A stretch of DNA of 64,000 nt from Alistipes sp. (GTDB lineage Bacteria > Bacteroidota > Bacteroidia > Bacteroidales > Rikenellaceae): positions 1-64,000 of the forward strand of contig JAFNXN010000014.1 in the NCBI GenBank assembly GCA_017379015.1, in the 5' to 3' direction. A model generated the notes under the pieces. It saw nothing but the letters and a program-made list of their open reading frames with translations, was not told the DNA's origin and did no database searches. A program made the translations under genes and the position numbers. Shown in pieces: positions 25,698 through 34,829 of this stretch (position 1 is its first letter; each line of letters starts with the position of its first letter).

Positions 25698-27575
25698 ATG
25701 AATAGATTTGTTTTTCTTTCCCTTCTGACACTCGCCCTAACAGCCTGTGTGCAGAGTGAAATTGACAATATTAACCATGAGGTTGGGTATCAAGATAAGA
25801 TTTATGGCTGGAGCGAGTCTGCCGCACGCGGAGTGCTTATGGTGCGTGTTGATGATCCCCAGTCGACGCTTGAGCTTGATGGTCTGAGCCTCGATGTTGA
25901 GCCTATGTTCCCAGCTGTTGAGAGCGAAAGTCTTGAGTGTTGGATGTTGGTGCGTTTCGACCGAGAGCTCGATCTAAGGGCTGTTGCCGAGAAGATCGCT
26001 AGGCTCGATGAGGTGGAGCGCGTGGAGTACTCACTTAAGATGAAGCGCATCTCGAGCGAGGCACTGCCCATGCCTACATCGCGTCCCGAGCCAACGCGCT
26101 CTGTGACGATGCCTTTTAACGATCCTGAGTTGCCATGGCAGTGGCACTACTACAACGATGGCTCTGTTGGCGACTATTGTGTTGCGGGTGCTGATATCAA
26201 TCTTCTCAATGCGTGGAGATATACGGCTGGCGATCGTCGTGTTGTGGTGGCAGTGATGGATGGTGGCGTTATGACGGATCATCCCGATCTTAAGGATAAT
26301 ATGTGGGTTAATGAGGCTGAGAAGAGTGGCGTTGCGGGTGTCGATGATGATGGTAATGGCTATGTTGACGATATTCACGGTTATAACTTTGTTAGCGATT
26401 GTGGACAAATCACGGCAGATGCCCATGGTACTCACGTGGCTGGAACTATCGGTGCGGTGAATAACAATGGCTATGCGGTATGTGGTATAGCTGGTGGTAC
26501 TGGTAACAATGATGGCGTGAGGATTATGTCTGTTCAGATCTTTGAGGATGAGGATGGTTGCTATCAGCATCAGTTGGCACGAGGCTTCCGCTATGCGGCT
26601 GACAACGGTGCGGTGTTGATCAACAACTCGTGGGGCTATGAGCCAGATGCCTATGTCTCGGATCGCGACTTTATAGCTTACGATGGTGTGCTTAAGCAGG
26701 CTATCGACTACTTCCAGGAAAATGCACGCCTTGAGGGTGTCATGGAGGGTGGTGTGGCAATCTTTGCTGCGGGCAACGAGACCCATTCGACAGCCATCTA
26801 TCCAGGTGCCTATCACGACTACATCTGTGTCTCGGCAATCGCCTCGGACTATACTGCAGCCTACTATACTAACTATGGCCCTGGATGTAATCTCTGTGCC
26901 CCTGGTGGCGATATGAACTATGGTACGGTAAACTGTATATCGTCAACCTCGACTGACCTTAAGTGGGGTTATGAGTATATGCAGGGCACGTCGATGGCTA
27001 CGCCTCACGTTACGGGTTGCGCAGCTCTCGCACTGTCGTATGCTCTGAAGCAGGGCTATACGCTTACGCCAGAGTATCTGCGAGCTCTTATCCAGACTTC
27101 GGTTCACGATATTAATCAGTATCAGAGTGGCACGAAGAGCTTCTTCGACTATGCGTCAGGCTCATATTACAACTTGCAACTCTCTAGATATGTTGATAAA
27201 CTTGGCTCAGGATATATCGATGCCCACCTGCTGCTCATGCAGCTCGACTTGACACCTTGTCTCTATCTTAAGGCAGGTGAGGCGGCGCATCTTTCGCTTG
27301 ACGAATATTTTGGTGGTGGCTCAGAGTCGCTTGCCTATAAGGGTTGTGAGCTCTCAGATGAGGTGTGCGATGCACTTGGTATCTCTCAGCGTCCTCGTAT
27401 CGAGAATGGACAGCTCTCTATAAAGTGTACAAAGCCTGGCTCGGGACGCATCAAGGTGACTGCCATTATCGGAGATAAGATTGTCGGTGGCGATGTTATG
27501 GGTGGCATGCTTGTCGAGCGAGAGTTCGAGTTGGTGGTTCGCAACGCTAAGGCCGACAATGGCGGATGGTTGTAA
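25698..27575 (+). CDS. Exported subtilisin-like serine peptidase (S8), lipoprotein
   Basis: A 625-residue surface or periplasmic protease. The lipobox LTAC places the lipidated cysteine at C17. Residues 45-120 look like an inhibitor-type propeptide (VLMVRVDD ... IARLDEVERVEYSLKMKRI). The S8 domain shows D188 (VVVAVMDGGV), H243 (DAHGTHVAGT), the oxyanion N360 (FAAGNE) and S432 (GTSMATPHVTG), so it should be active. The C-terminal 150 residues are strand-rich with no clear family. The two following genes also encode large lipoproteins, only 18 bases separating the first, so protease and lipoproteins may act together on the cell surface. Confidence 0.92.
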   Translation: MNRFVFLSLLTLALTACVQSEIDNINHEVGYQDKIYGWSESAARGVLMVRVDDPQSTLELDGLSLDVEPMFPAVESESLECWMLVRFDRELDLRAVAEKIARLDEVERVEYSLKMKRISSEALPMPTSRPEPTRSVTMPFNDPELPWQWHYYNDGSVGDYCVAGADINLLNAWRYTAGDRRVVVAVMDGGVMTDHPDLKDNMWVNEAEKSGVAGVDDDGNGYVDDIHGYNFVSDCGQITADAHGTHVAGTIGAVNNNGYAVCGIAGGTGNNDGVRIMSVQIFEDEDGCYQHQLARGFRYAADNGAVLINNSWGYEPDAYVSDRDFIAYDGVLKQAIDYFQENARLEGVMEGGVAIFAAGNETHSTAIYPGAYHDYICVSAIASDYTAAYYTNYGPGCNLCAPGGDMNYGTVNCISSTSTDLKWGYEYMQGTSMATPHVTGCAALALSYALKQGYTLTPEYLRALIQTSVHDINQYQSGTKSFFDYASGSYYNLQLSRYVDKLGSGYIDAHLLLMQLDLTPCLYLKAGEAAHLSLDEYFGGGSESLAYKGCELSDEVCDALGISQRPRIENGQLSIKCTKPGSGRIKVTAIIGDKIVGGDVMGGMLVEREFELVVRNAKADNGGWL

Positions 27576-27593
27576 CTTAAAAAATGAGTGAAG

Positions 27594-29048
27594 ATGAATA
27601 GATACCTATATATATTATTAGGCGCGTTGTTGTTTGCGGCGTGTGAGCCGACAACCCCTAAGCAGCCAGATGTGGCATTTTGCTTTGGTCCGGTAGAGGT
27701 CACTACAACTGAGAGTAGTGCTTCGATAGATCTTCTTAAGCCCTATATCACACTCGATGGAGTGAAGTATGATGATGCAGTGATCTTTTTGGAGTATTTC
27801 GCTGATGGCAACCAGGCAAGCCTAACGAGGGTTACGCAGTACTCGGCATCTAACATCGAGGGACATATCCTCTTCGAGATTGAGGGTCTTGAGCCTAATA
27901 CTCGCTATGAGGGTTGTATCTGTATTGAAGATAGTAAGTATGGTAGCCAGCGTGGTGATCGTTTCCCATTTACTACTCAGGAGCATATATCTACGTGTGC
28001 AGTTAGGTGTGATACGGAGGTTGTGGCAAAGGGTATCGTGGCAACCATCACGCTCAATAGTGTCGCATACTTGGTCGATGGTGAGGAGCAAGAGATTGAG
28101 AGTGTCGCGTTGGAGTATGCTCGCCGAGGTGCTACCATCGAGTGGACCATGCTAGATGTTACTGGTAAGCAGCTTATTGAGCTTCCTTCAAATGGCGATG
28201 ACTACCTTTATGAGAAGAGCAAATACCTCTATCGAGTGACCGTAACCCCCAAGAGTGCCGATCTTGAGCCTTTAACCTCCGAGCAAGAGGAGTTTGAAAC
28301 CGAGTATGCCGAGGTTACTGTCAACATCTCGCAGCCAGTGGTTACGCTGCAGGGGGATATGCTTAGTGTTGTGGTCGATAGTGTTGAGGTCCTATTCGAC
28401 GGTGTTAAGCTTGACGATTATCACTATCTCGACTACTATATCTACTATCGTGAGTCTGGTGGTGAGGGCTTCGTCTGGGATTCGGAGCTAGATGTCGAGA
28501 AGGAGGATGGTGGCTTGTCGCTTAAGCTCGATGCTGATGTCTTTGCTAGTGGTAAGGAGTATGAGTTTGCTGCCGTTGTAGTAGCGGGTGCGGAGCGCAA
28601 GGTGCGCATGTCGGAGATAACTACGTTTGCTATTCCTGAGCAGGGTGGCAATACACCCCCTACACCTCCGGTGAGTGGCGATGCCGATACCTCAGATTTG
28701 GTGGGTACGTGGCATCTTGCCCAGTGGCGAGGTGCTGAGCCTTCGTTCGATGTCTATATGTCGATTACAGAGGATGGCGTAGTGACGCTCTATCAGCGTA
28801 TCGAGAGTCGCGCTTGGGAGCTATTCTATAGTACTGTCGAGTTTGAAGATGGTATAATCTCGGGTACTTATACCGATGGGGTAGAGTGGGGTGCGTCGTA
28901 TAGCGTTGCGCTTGATGGCGATACGATGGTATGGACGGATACGCTCGATGCGACTGATATATCTATTTATACACGTGCGGAGTTACCCGCTGGTCTGCCT
29001 CAGAGTCAATCTGCGGTAACACGTTCCTCTGTTGAACGATTCTTATAA
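27594..29048 (+). CDS. Large surface lipoprotein of unknown function
   Basis: A 484-residue lipoprotein (FAAC lipobox, C17). The ATG at 27594 is chosen; a GTG six bases earlier is in frame. Residues 35-120, 128-235 and 238-350 look like three consecutive fibronectin-type beta sandwiches, each with a closing EGLEPNTRYEG- or FAVVVAG-like segment. The last 130 residues, after a PP-rich linker (GGNTPPTPPVSGDAD), resemble a lipocalin-like beta domain (LVGTWHLAQWRG ... GVVTLYQR ... GDTMVWTDT). It follows the S8 peptidase by 18 bases and a strong terminator follows it. Binding rather than enzymatic activity seems likely. Confidence 0.75.
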   Translation: MNRYLYILLGALLFAACEPTTPKQPDVAFCFGPVEVTTTESSASIDLLKPYITLDGVKYDDAVIFLEYFADGNQASLTRVTQYSASNIEGHILFEIEGLEPNTRYEGCICIEDSKYGSQRGDRFPFTTQEHISTCAVRCDTEVVAKGIVATITLNSVAYLVDGEEQEIESVALEYARRGATIEWTMLDVTGKQLIELPSNGDDYLYEKSKYLYRVTVTPKSADLEPLTSEQEEFETEYAEVTVNISQPVVTLQGDMLSVVVDSVEVLFDGVKLDDYHYLDYYIYYRESGGEGFVWDSELDVEKEDGGLSLKLDADVFASGKEYEFAAVVVAGAERKVRMSEITTFAIPEQGGNTPPTPPVSGDADTSDLVGTWHLAQWRGAEPSFDVYMSITEDGVVTLYQRIESRAWELFYSTVEFEDGIISGTYTDGVEWGASYSVALDGDTMVWTDTLDATDISIYTRAELPAGLPQSQSAVTRSSVERFL

Positions 29049-29065
29049 AAACCATAAAACTATAT

Positions 29066-29109
29066 AATCGGCGTAGATTGTCTTTGTGATATCTACGCCG
29101 ATTGTTTTG
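29066..29109 (+). terminator. Terminator after the S8 peptidase/lipoprotein pair
   Basis: A perfect 13-bp stem (29066-29078 with 29091-29103), 12-base loop, followed by GTTTTGT. Confidence 0.88.
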
Positions 29110-29133
29110 TGTATCAGCAAAAAGTGTGTGGTA

Positions 29134-29167
29134 TTGTGTAGATTTATAAAAAATATATCTATATTTG
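29134..29167 (+). promoter_or_regulatory. Possible promoter of the BACON lipoprotein gene
   Basis: TATATTTG (29160-29167) matches the -7 box; TTG at 29134-29136 is 23 bases upstream, slightly too far. Leader about 45 bases. Confidence 0.48.
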
Positions 29168-29212
29168 CATTACATATTTTGGACACACATTAATAACATT
29201 AACCTTTTTATT

Positions 29213-31636
29213 ATGAAAAATTTTAAACTATTGTTGCTGGCAATAGCCTTTGTTGTGGGTTTTGCATCGTGCGAGGATAAGGCACCAGTGACACCTTCAG
29301 AGGAACTTAATAAGCCTGTGCTTAAGTTCGATGCTTTGGAGGTAATCCTAGAGTCGCGAGGCTCTACCTTCGAGCTAGCCTACTCGGTAGAGAATGTGCT
29401 CCCCGAGGAGTTGCTTCCGTTGACGTTTGACTATGATGCTGACTGGCTTGAGGTTGAGGCAACCTCTTCGTGCGTTAAGTTTACAGCACCAAAGAACAAC
29501 GGTACAATCGGACGTATTGCCAATGTCGTTGTTGGCTACCAGGGTGCCGAGAGTGTTACTATCGTTGTTAAGCAGAGCCGATTTGAGGCCCCTACCGAGA
29601 ACCTATCGATCGATGTTGTTGTTACTGGCGTAGGTCCTACATCAATAACCTTTGATGTCGAGGCGTCGCATCCCGATATGACTTGGATCCCGATGGTGAC
29701 CTACAAGGAGTATTGGGATAAGAAGACAAGCGACGAGGAGATATACATCTCGGATCTTGCATACTTCGAGTATCTTGCCGAAAACTATGGCATAAGCCTT
29801 GAGGAGTTCCTCGAGGAGATGGTGGGTACAGGCTCGCAGCAGGGTATCGAGATTTCGGAGCTAACACCCGAAACCTCTTTTGTGGTTTACGTATATGGTA
29901 TCACACTAGATGGAAAACGTACTACGGATATAGTTGCTGTCGAGGCGACTACCGAGAAGCCATACGAGGGTGACATCACCTTCGAGTTTGACATCAAGGA
30001 GGAGGACTACATCATGGAGTTTGTTGTAACACCATCTCACAAGGGTGTTAACTACTACTATGGCGTGGCTACCGAGGCGGAGATCAATGAGTGGAAGCGT
30101 CTAGCGGGTAGCGATAATCTTCGCGATGCAATTCAGATCGGCGACATCGAGTCAGGTATCGAGATGTATATGTACTACGAGTTCATCGACTCGCGCAAGG
30201 AGTACTTCGATATGTGCAATGTGCTCGATACGGTGGATGATGGCTGGGAGCAGGTGAAGGCTGGCACTAAGTATATCCTCTATGCTGCTAAGTGGAACGA
30301 GAACTGCGAGCTTATGGGCGAGGTATCGTTTGCCGAGTATACTACACCTACTGCGGTGATGTCGGATAATCAGTTTACAGTAGAGATTCGCGAGGTTAAC
30401 CAGTCACAGGTTACCGTGTCGGTTAAGACCACAAATTACGATCCATACGTTGTTATCCCTGTCAAGAGCGAGGAGATTGAGGGTATGACCGATGCCGAGA
30501 TCTACAACCTGCTGATGACCAAGTATGACTATCTTGTATCGGAGTATATCGCTACGGGTGATATGATCCGCACATTCTCGCGCATGCGTCCCGAGACAGA
30601 CTATACAATCCTTGTGTTTGGTAGCAAGGCGGGTACTCAGACTACAGATATGGTCAAGGTTGAGGTGACAACTACAGCCTCGGGCGATCCTAAGGATTGT
30701 ACCTTTAAGTTCAACGTAGTGCCAGGGGCAGACAATGCTTGGCTCGAGATTGATCCTTCGGATAAGGGTCACTTCTACAACTGGATGGTCTATCCAGCAA
30801 ACTACACTGCCGACGATGCTAAGGCCTATATCAACACTATCCTTAATAACTATTATGATGGTGATATACCAGCCTTCTCATCGTGGGAGCTTACTCAGGG
30901 ATATATTACCACCACGGCGTGGGATCTTCGTCCTTTGACCGACTATAAGATTGGTGTTGTAATCATGGATTACGATAGCGCGGAGTTCCTCACCGATGTC
31001 TACTTTAGCGATGTCTTCACAACCACCGATATGGAGTATGCCGATATCAATATCTCGGTGGAGTGGAGCGAGTATTGGGATGGCGAGGCACTCTTTGAGT
31101 ATGGCTACTCGCAGTTCGAGGGTTGCGATAATGAGGCTGTCGTACCTCTTCAGGTGAATATCGAGGGTGACTACGATGAGTTCTACTTTGCAATCTACAA
31201 CCGCGACCTTACGGATGAGACCCAGTTCCCCGATGATATGTTCTACGAGGATCTAAATTATGGTTACTCTATGAAGAACATTATCATCTCGGTGCCAATG
31301 GATACGGAGATGACCGTCGTTGCTGTGGCTTACGACAGTATGTTTATGCCAAGCCGACTCTTCCGCAAGATCATCAACCTCTCGAAGGAGGGTGCTTCTG
31401 CTCCTGAGACCTTTAAGGCTTATGGTGGCGAGCCATCAGCCTTGGTAGCACGATCTCTAGTTATGCCAGATGTTGAGGTGGTAAGTGCTAGCGTTAAGCG
31501 TGAGCAGAGTGTCGAGATCGAAGTTAGCGATGCCGACCGTAGGGCGATTGAGCTTGAGCGCAAGGGTGCTATTAAGGCAGATCTCGAGCGTCGTAGCAAC
31601 TCGCGCAAAGATGATGTTCGTCGCATAGCGCGCTAG
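29213..31636 (+). CDS. Large BACON-like/Fn3-like surface lipoprotein
   Basis: An 807-residue lipoprotein; the start at 29213 gives a clean signal and lipobox (FASC, C20), while an upstream in-frame ATG lies in promoter DNA. Residues 35-125 resemble a BACON domain (DADWLEVEATSS ... NGTIGRIANVVVGYQGAESV-TIVVKQS). At least three related units of about 110-160 residues follow, each ending TPETSFVVYVYGIT, GTKYILYAAKW, ETDYTILVFGSKAG or PLTDYKIGVVIMD. The C-terminus is charged and helical. It is probably an adhesin or ligand-binding scaffold. It lies beside the S8 peptidase pair but has its own transcription signals. Confidence 0.78.
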   Translation: MKNFKLLLLAIAFVVGFASCEDKAPVTPSEELNKPVLKFDALEVILESRGSTFELAYSVENVLPEELLPLTFDYDADWLEVEATSSCVKFTAPKNNGTIGRIANVVVGYQGAESVTIVVKQSRFEAPTENLSIDVVVTGVGPTSITFDVEASHPDMTWIPMVTYKEYWDKKTSDEEIYISDLAYFEYLAENYGISLEEFLEEMVGTGSQQGIEISELTPETSFVVYVYGITLDGKRTTDIVAVEATTEKPYEGDITFEFDIKEEDYIMEFVVTPSHKGVNYYYGVATEAEINEWKRLAGSDNLRDAIQIGDIESGIEMYMYYEFIDSRKEYFDMCNVLDTVDDGWEQVKAGTKYILYAAKWNENCELMGEVSFAEYTTPTAVMSDNQFTVEIREVNQSQVTVSVKTTNYDPYVVIPVKSEEIEGMTDAEIYNLLMTKYDYLVSEYIATGDMIRTFSRMRPETDYTILVFGSKAGTQTTDMVKVEVTTTASGDPKDCTFKFNVVPGADNAWLEIDPSDKGHFYNWMVYPANYTADDAKAYINTILNNYYDGDIPAFSSWELTQGYITTTAWDLRPLTDYKIGVVIMDYDSAEFLTDVYFSDVFTTTDMEYADINISVEWSEYWDGEALFEYGYSQFEGCDNEAVVPLQVNIEGDYDEFYFAIYNRDLTDETQFPDDMFYEDLNYGYSMKNIIISVPMDTEMTVVAVAYDSMFMPSRLFRKIINLSKEGASAPETFKAYGGEPSALVARSLVMPDVEVVSASVKREQSVEIEVSDADRRAIELERKGAIKADLERRSNSRKDDVRRIAR

Positions 31637-31655
31637 ATGACATAGATGTCGTGCG

Positions 31656-31690
31656 GGAGCTTAGGGAGTGATCTCTAAGCTCCTGTTCGT
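31656..31690 (+). terminator. Terminator after the BACON lipoprotein gene
   Basis: GGAGCTTAG and CTAAGCTCC form a perfect 9-bp stem with a 10-base loop; TGTTCGTTT follows. Confidence 0.75.
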
Positions 31691-31835
31691 TTGTGGCTAG
31701 TCGTGGGGATGCGATAAGCATATTTCTGATTATTTCTGCGTTGAACAGTTAGAAAAAATCGGGGTCAAAAATATGTTAACATGCTAAATATTAGGTGTTT
31801 AACGTTTCTGTGAAAAAAAAGAGTGTGCCAAGTAG

Positions 31836-31864
31836 TTGCATCTTTGGAAAAATTAGTATCTTTG
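31836..31864 (+). promoter_or_regulatory. Promoter of the rplM-rpsI operon
   Basis: TTG (31836-31838), an 18-base spacer and TATCTTTG (31857-31864). Leader of roughly 65 bases before rplM. Confidence 0.6.
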
Positions 31865-31932
31865 CAAGCCCGAAATAGTGCTTTCGGGTATTGGATTACA
31901 ATATTTTAAGTATTAATTAAACGTAAACAAAA

Positions 31933-32394
31933 GTGGATTCAAGAAGCTACAAGACAATCTCGGTCAAGGCAGAGGACGCTCAGAAGGAGTGGTTCGTGAT
32001 TGACGCTACGAACGAGATTTTGGGACGCCTTGCTTCGCAGGTGGCTAAGATCCTCCGCGGCAAGAACAAGCCTAGCTACACCCCACACACTAATTGCGGT
32101 GACTTCGTTATCGTAATTAATGCTGATAAGGTGAAGCTTACAGGCGCAAAGATGACCAATAAGGTCTACACACGTTACACCGGCTTCCCCGGTGGTCAGC
32201 GTTTCGCTACTCCTGAGGATTTCCTTACAACAGACAAGAAGCCTCAGTTCGTTGTTGAGCACGCTGTTCGTGGCATGTTGCCTAAGACCCGCCTTGGTGA
32301 GGCAATCATGAAGAATTTGAAGGTTTATGCAGGTGCTGAGCATCCTCACGCTGCACAGAACCCAAAGGAGATTAAGTTAAACGAGATTAAGTAA
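31933..32394 (+). CDS. rplM: 50S ribosomal protein L13 (uL13)
   Basis: A 153-residue ribosomal protein that binds early to 23S rRNA. The reading frame begins with GTG (GTG GAT TCA AGA AGC TAC, giving MDSRSYKTIS), which matches the usual Bacteroidetes start MDxxSYKTIS; there is no ATG nearby. Family parts are WFVIDATNEILGRLASQVAKIL, YTGFPGG and AVRGMLPKTRLG. rpsI follows after 5 bases, the universal pair. The promoter lies about 70 bases upstream. Confidence 0.97.
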   Translation: MDSRSYKTISVKAEDAQKEWFVIDATNEILGRLASQVAKILRGKNKPSYTPHTNCGDFVIVINADKVKLTGAKMTNKVYTRYTGFPGGQRFATPEDFLTTDKKPQFVVEHAVRGMLPKTRLGEAIMKNLKVYAGAEHPHAAQNPKEIKLNEIK

Positions 32395-32399
32395 GAATT

Positions 32400-32786
32400 A
32401 TGGAAGTTGTAAACACCGTAGGTCGCCGTAAGGCAGCTGTTGCTCGCGTATTCGTGAAGCCAGGTACTGGTAAGATTACAATCAACCACAAGGAGCTTGA
32501 GGTTTACTTCCCCTTGCACATTCTCCAGTATGAGGTCAAGCAGCCTTTGATGGTTACTAACACCTTGGAGAACTACGACGTTACTATCAACCTCGTAGGT
32601 GGTGGTATCAAGGGTCAGGCTGAGGCTGCACGTATGGGTATCGCTCGTGCACTTTGCCAGATCGATGCAGAGATGCGTCCTGTATTGAAGAAGAATGGCT
32701 TCCTTATGCGTGACTCACGTGAGGTTGAGCGTAAGAAGCCAGGTCAGCCAGGCGCACGTCGTAAGTTCCAGTTCAGTAAGCGTTAA
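32400..32786 (+). CDS. rpsI: 30S ribosomal protein S9 (uS9)
   Basis: A 128-residue protein at the P site of the small subunit. It starts VNTVGRRKAAVARVFV, has GGGIKGQAEAARMGIARAL in the middle and ends KKPGQPGARRKFQFSKR, the basic tail that touches the P-site tRNA. It is co-transcribed with rplM. A 233-base spacer with folded RNA potential separates it from rpsB. Confidence 0.98.
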   Translation: MEVVNTVGRRKAAVARVFVKPGTGKITINHKELEVYFPLHILQYEVKQPLMVTNTLENYDVTINLVGGGIKGQAEAARMGIARALCQIDAEMRPVLKKNGFLMRDSREVERKKPGQPGARRKFQFSKR

Positions 32787-32815
32787 TCCTTACCGTCCTA
32801 CTTTCGGCAAAAGCA

Positions 32816-32982
32816 CAATCGAGGTTCCGAAATCCTGCGGACTACACCTTGGCTGCTTGAGTGCGGCTAGATATGGTTGCCCGAGCGTAGCATAAATATG
32901 TTGAGGTGTGCTGCCACAGCGATTGCCCGATTGCGATTAAACCTTCGAGAACCTTACCCCTTGGGGGTGTTACTCGTGGGTT
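32816..32982 (+). promoter_or_regulatory. Structured leader upstream of rpsB
   Basis: The rpsI-rpsB spacer can fold into a multi-helix structure. CAATCG (32816-32821) can pair with either of two CGATTG copies (32920-32925, 32928-32933). ACACCT (32844-32849) can pair with AGGTGT (32904-32909). A nested hairpin fills 32940-32982 with stacked pairs AACC/GGTT, CGAG/CTCG, AAC/GTT and ACCCC/GGGGT. Position before rpsB suggests autoregulation by S2, as known for rpsB leaders in other phyla. The fold is my hand reading, not a calculation. Confidence 0.5.
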
Positions 32983-33019
32983 GATAAAAGAGTTAAAAAA
33001 ATAAAAAAAAGAGAAAACA

Positions 33020-33847
33020 ATGCGTACAGATTTTAATACTTTGTTGGAGGCTGGCGTACACTTCGGTCACTTGAAGCGTAAGTGGAACCCTAAAATGGCT
33101 CCCTATATCTTCATGGAGAAGAACGGCATCCACATCATCGACCTTCACAAGACTGCAATTAAGCTCGACGAGGCAGCTGCTGCACTTAAGCAGATCGTAA
33201 AGAGCGGTCGTCGTGTATTGTTCGTAGCAACTAAGAAGCAGGCTAAGGAGATCGTTGCCGAAAAGGTAGCAGCCGTAGGTATGCCTTACGTTACAGAGCG
33301 TTGGGCAGGCGGTATGCTTACAAACTTCCCAACTATACGTAAGTCCGTTAAGAAGATGGCTACCATCGACAAGATGACCAACGACGGTACTTATGACAAT
33401 TTCTCAAAGCGTGAGAAGCTTCAGATCGCTCGTCAGCGTGCTAAGCTCGAGAAGAACCTCGGCTCTATCGCTGATCTTAACCGTCTTCCTGCTGCCCTCT
33501 TCGTTATCGACGTTCAGAAGGAGCAGAACGCTGTTAAGGAGGCTAAGCGTTTGAGCATCCCCGTATTTGCTATGGTAGATACTTGTTGTGATCCAACCGA
33601 CATTGATTACGTTATTCCAGCAAATGACGACGCTGCAAAGTCAATCGCTACTATCCTTGATGTAGTTTGCGGTGCTATTGCAGAGGGTGCTGAGGAGCGC
33701 AAGCTTGAGAAGGAGAAGGAGGCTCAGGAGGCTGAGGTAGCTGAGAACGCAAAGCAGGCAAAGCCACGTATCAAGAAGGCAGTTAAGGCTGCTGTTGATG
33801 CTGAGGAGGCTATCGTTGCTGAGGTTGTTGCTGCTACCGAGGAGTAA
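33020..33847 (+). CDS. rpsB: 30S ribosomal protein S2 (uS2)
   Basis: A 275-residue ribosomal protein. Family segments are LLEAGVHFGHLKRKWNPKMAPYIF, GRRVLFVATKKQAKEIV, ERWAGGMLTNFPTIRKS and VFAMVDTCCDPTDIDYVIPANDDA. The last 50 residues are an Ala/Glu/Lys-rich extension beyond the usual core, as seen in some Bacteroidetes. tsf follows after 113 bases that contain a terminator-like attenuator. A purine-rich but Shine-Dalgarno-free sequence (AAAAGAGAAAACA) precedes the start. Confidence 0.97.
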   Translation: MRTDFNTLLEAGVHFGHLKRKWNPKMAPYIFMEKNGIHIIDLHKTAIKLDEAAAALKQIVKSGRRVLFVATKKQAKEIVAEKVAAVGMPYVTERWAGGMLTNFPTIRKSVKKMATIDKMTNDGTYDNFSKREKLQIARQRAKLEKNLGSIADLNRLPAALFVIDVQKEQNAVKEAKRLSIPVFAMVDTCCDPTDIDYVIPANDDAAKSIATILDVVCGAIAEGAEERKLEKEKEAQEAEVAENAKQAKPRIKKAVKAAVDAEEAIVAEVVAATEE

Positions 33848-33884
33848 TCCACCCCACAACTCACTGCCGCGAGGCAAAACTTTA

Positions 33885-33927
33885 CCGAGAGCGGGTAGGC
33901 ATCGTAGTCCGCTCGCCTCGGTTTTTT
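33885..33927 (+). terminator. Terminator or attenuator between rpsB and tsf
   Basis: CCGAG/CTCGG and AGCGG/CCGCT form a two-part stem with a 3-base bulge, followed by TTTTTT. In most bacteria rpsB and tsf are co-transcribed, so this probably lets only some transcripts continue into tsf. Confidence 0.7.
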
Positions 33928-33960
33928 AGAATTATTTAACCGAAAAAAATATTTACAGAT

Positions 33961-34791
33961 ATGGAAATCAAAGCAGCTGATGTAATGAAGCTCCGCAAGA
34001 TGACCGGCGCAGGTATGATGGATTGCAAGAAGGCTCTTCAGGAGGCAGAGGGCGATTTCGAGCGCGCTAAGGATATCATCCGCGAGAAGGGTAAGCTCGT
34101 AGTAGCTAAGCGTTCTGATCGTACCGCTACTGAGGGTGTTGTTGTAACTAAGATCGTTGACCAGAAGGGCTATATCCTTTGCCTTGCTTGCGAGACTGAC
34201 TTCGTTGCTCAGAACGTTGAGTTTGTTGCTTCTGCAGAGGCAATCCTTGCTATCGCTGTTGCTGCTGATGCAGCTGACCGTGATGCTCTCTTGGCAGCTA
34301 AGAATGCTGAGGGTAACACAGTTGAGGAGATGGTAACTGAGAAGTCTGGTCAGACTGGTGAGAAGGTTGAGCTTGCTTACTACGCTCGTATCGAGGCTCC
34401 TTACTGCGTATCATACGTTCACTTCAACAAGAAGCTCGGTAGCGTTCTTGGCTTCAACAAGGCTATCGACGAGGAGACTGCTAAGAAGGTAGCTATGCAG
34501 GCAACTGCTATGGCTCCACTCTCAATCGACGAGAACGACTGCCCAGCAGAGATTGTTGAGAAGGAGAAGGCTATCCAGATGGAGATGATGAAGCAGGATC
34601 CTAAGAACGCTAACAAGCCTGACGCTATCCTTGAGAAGATCGCTGAGGGTAAGATGCGTAAGTTCTTCGAGGAGAACACTCTTCTTAACCAGTGCGTAGT
34701 TGGTGAGAAGGAGTCTATCCGTGAGTTCATCCAGAAGGCTGATAAGGAGGCTACTGTTGTAGCTTACAAGCGTTTTGCTCTCGAGGCATAA
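33961..34791 (+). CDS. tsf: Elongation factor Ts
   Basis: A 276-residue nucleotide-exchange factor for EF-Tu. The N-terminal UBA-like part has VMKLRKMTGAGMMDCKKAL, the core has LACETDFVAQN with the TDFV segment that contacts EF-Tu, and the C-terminal dimerisation region is helical. Length fits the family. It is last in the ribosomal-protein cluster, preceded by an attenuator and followed by a strong terminator. No promoter of its own is obvious. Confidence 0.98.
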   Translation: MEIKAADVMKLRKMTGAGMMDCKKALQEAEGDFERAKDIIREKGKLVVAKRSDRTATEGVVVTKIVDQKGYILCLACETDFVAQNVEFVASAEAILAIAVAADAADRDALLAAKNAEGNTVEEMVTEKSGQTGEKVELAYYARIEAPYCVSYVHFNKKLGSVLGFNKAIDEETAKKVAMQATAMAPLSIDENDCPAEIVEKEKAIQMEMMKQDPKNANKPDAILEKIAEGKMRKFFEENTLLNQCVVGEKESIREFIQKADKEATVVAYKRFALEA

Positions 34792-34829
34792 TTTCTTGTG
34801 ATTAGGGGTCATCTGCGACCTCTCAATCC

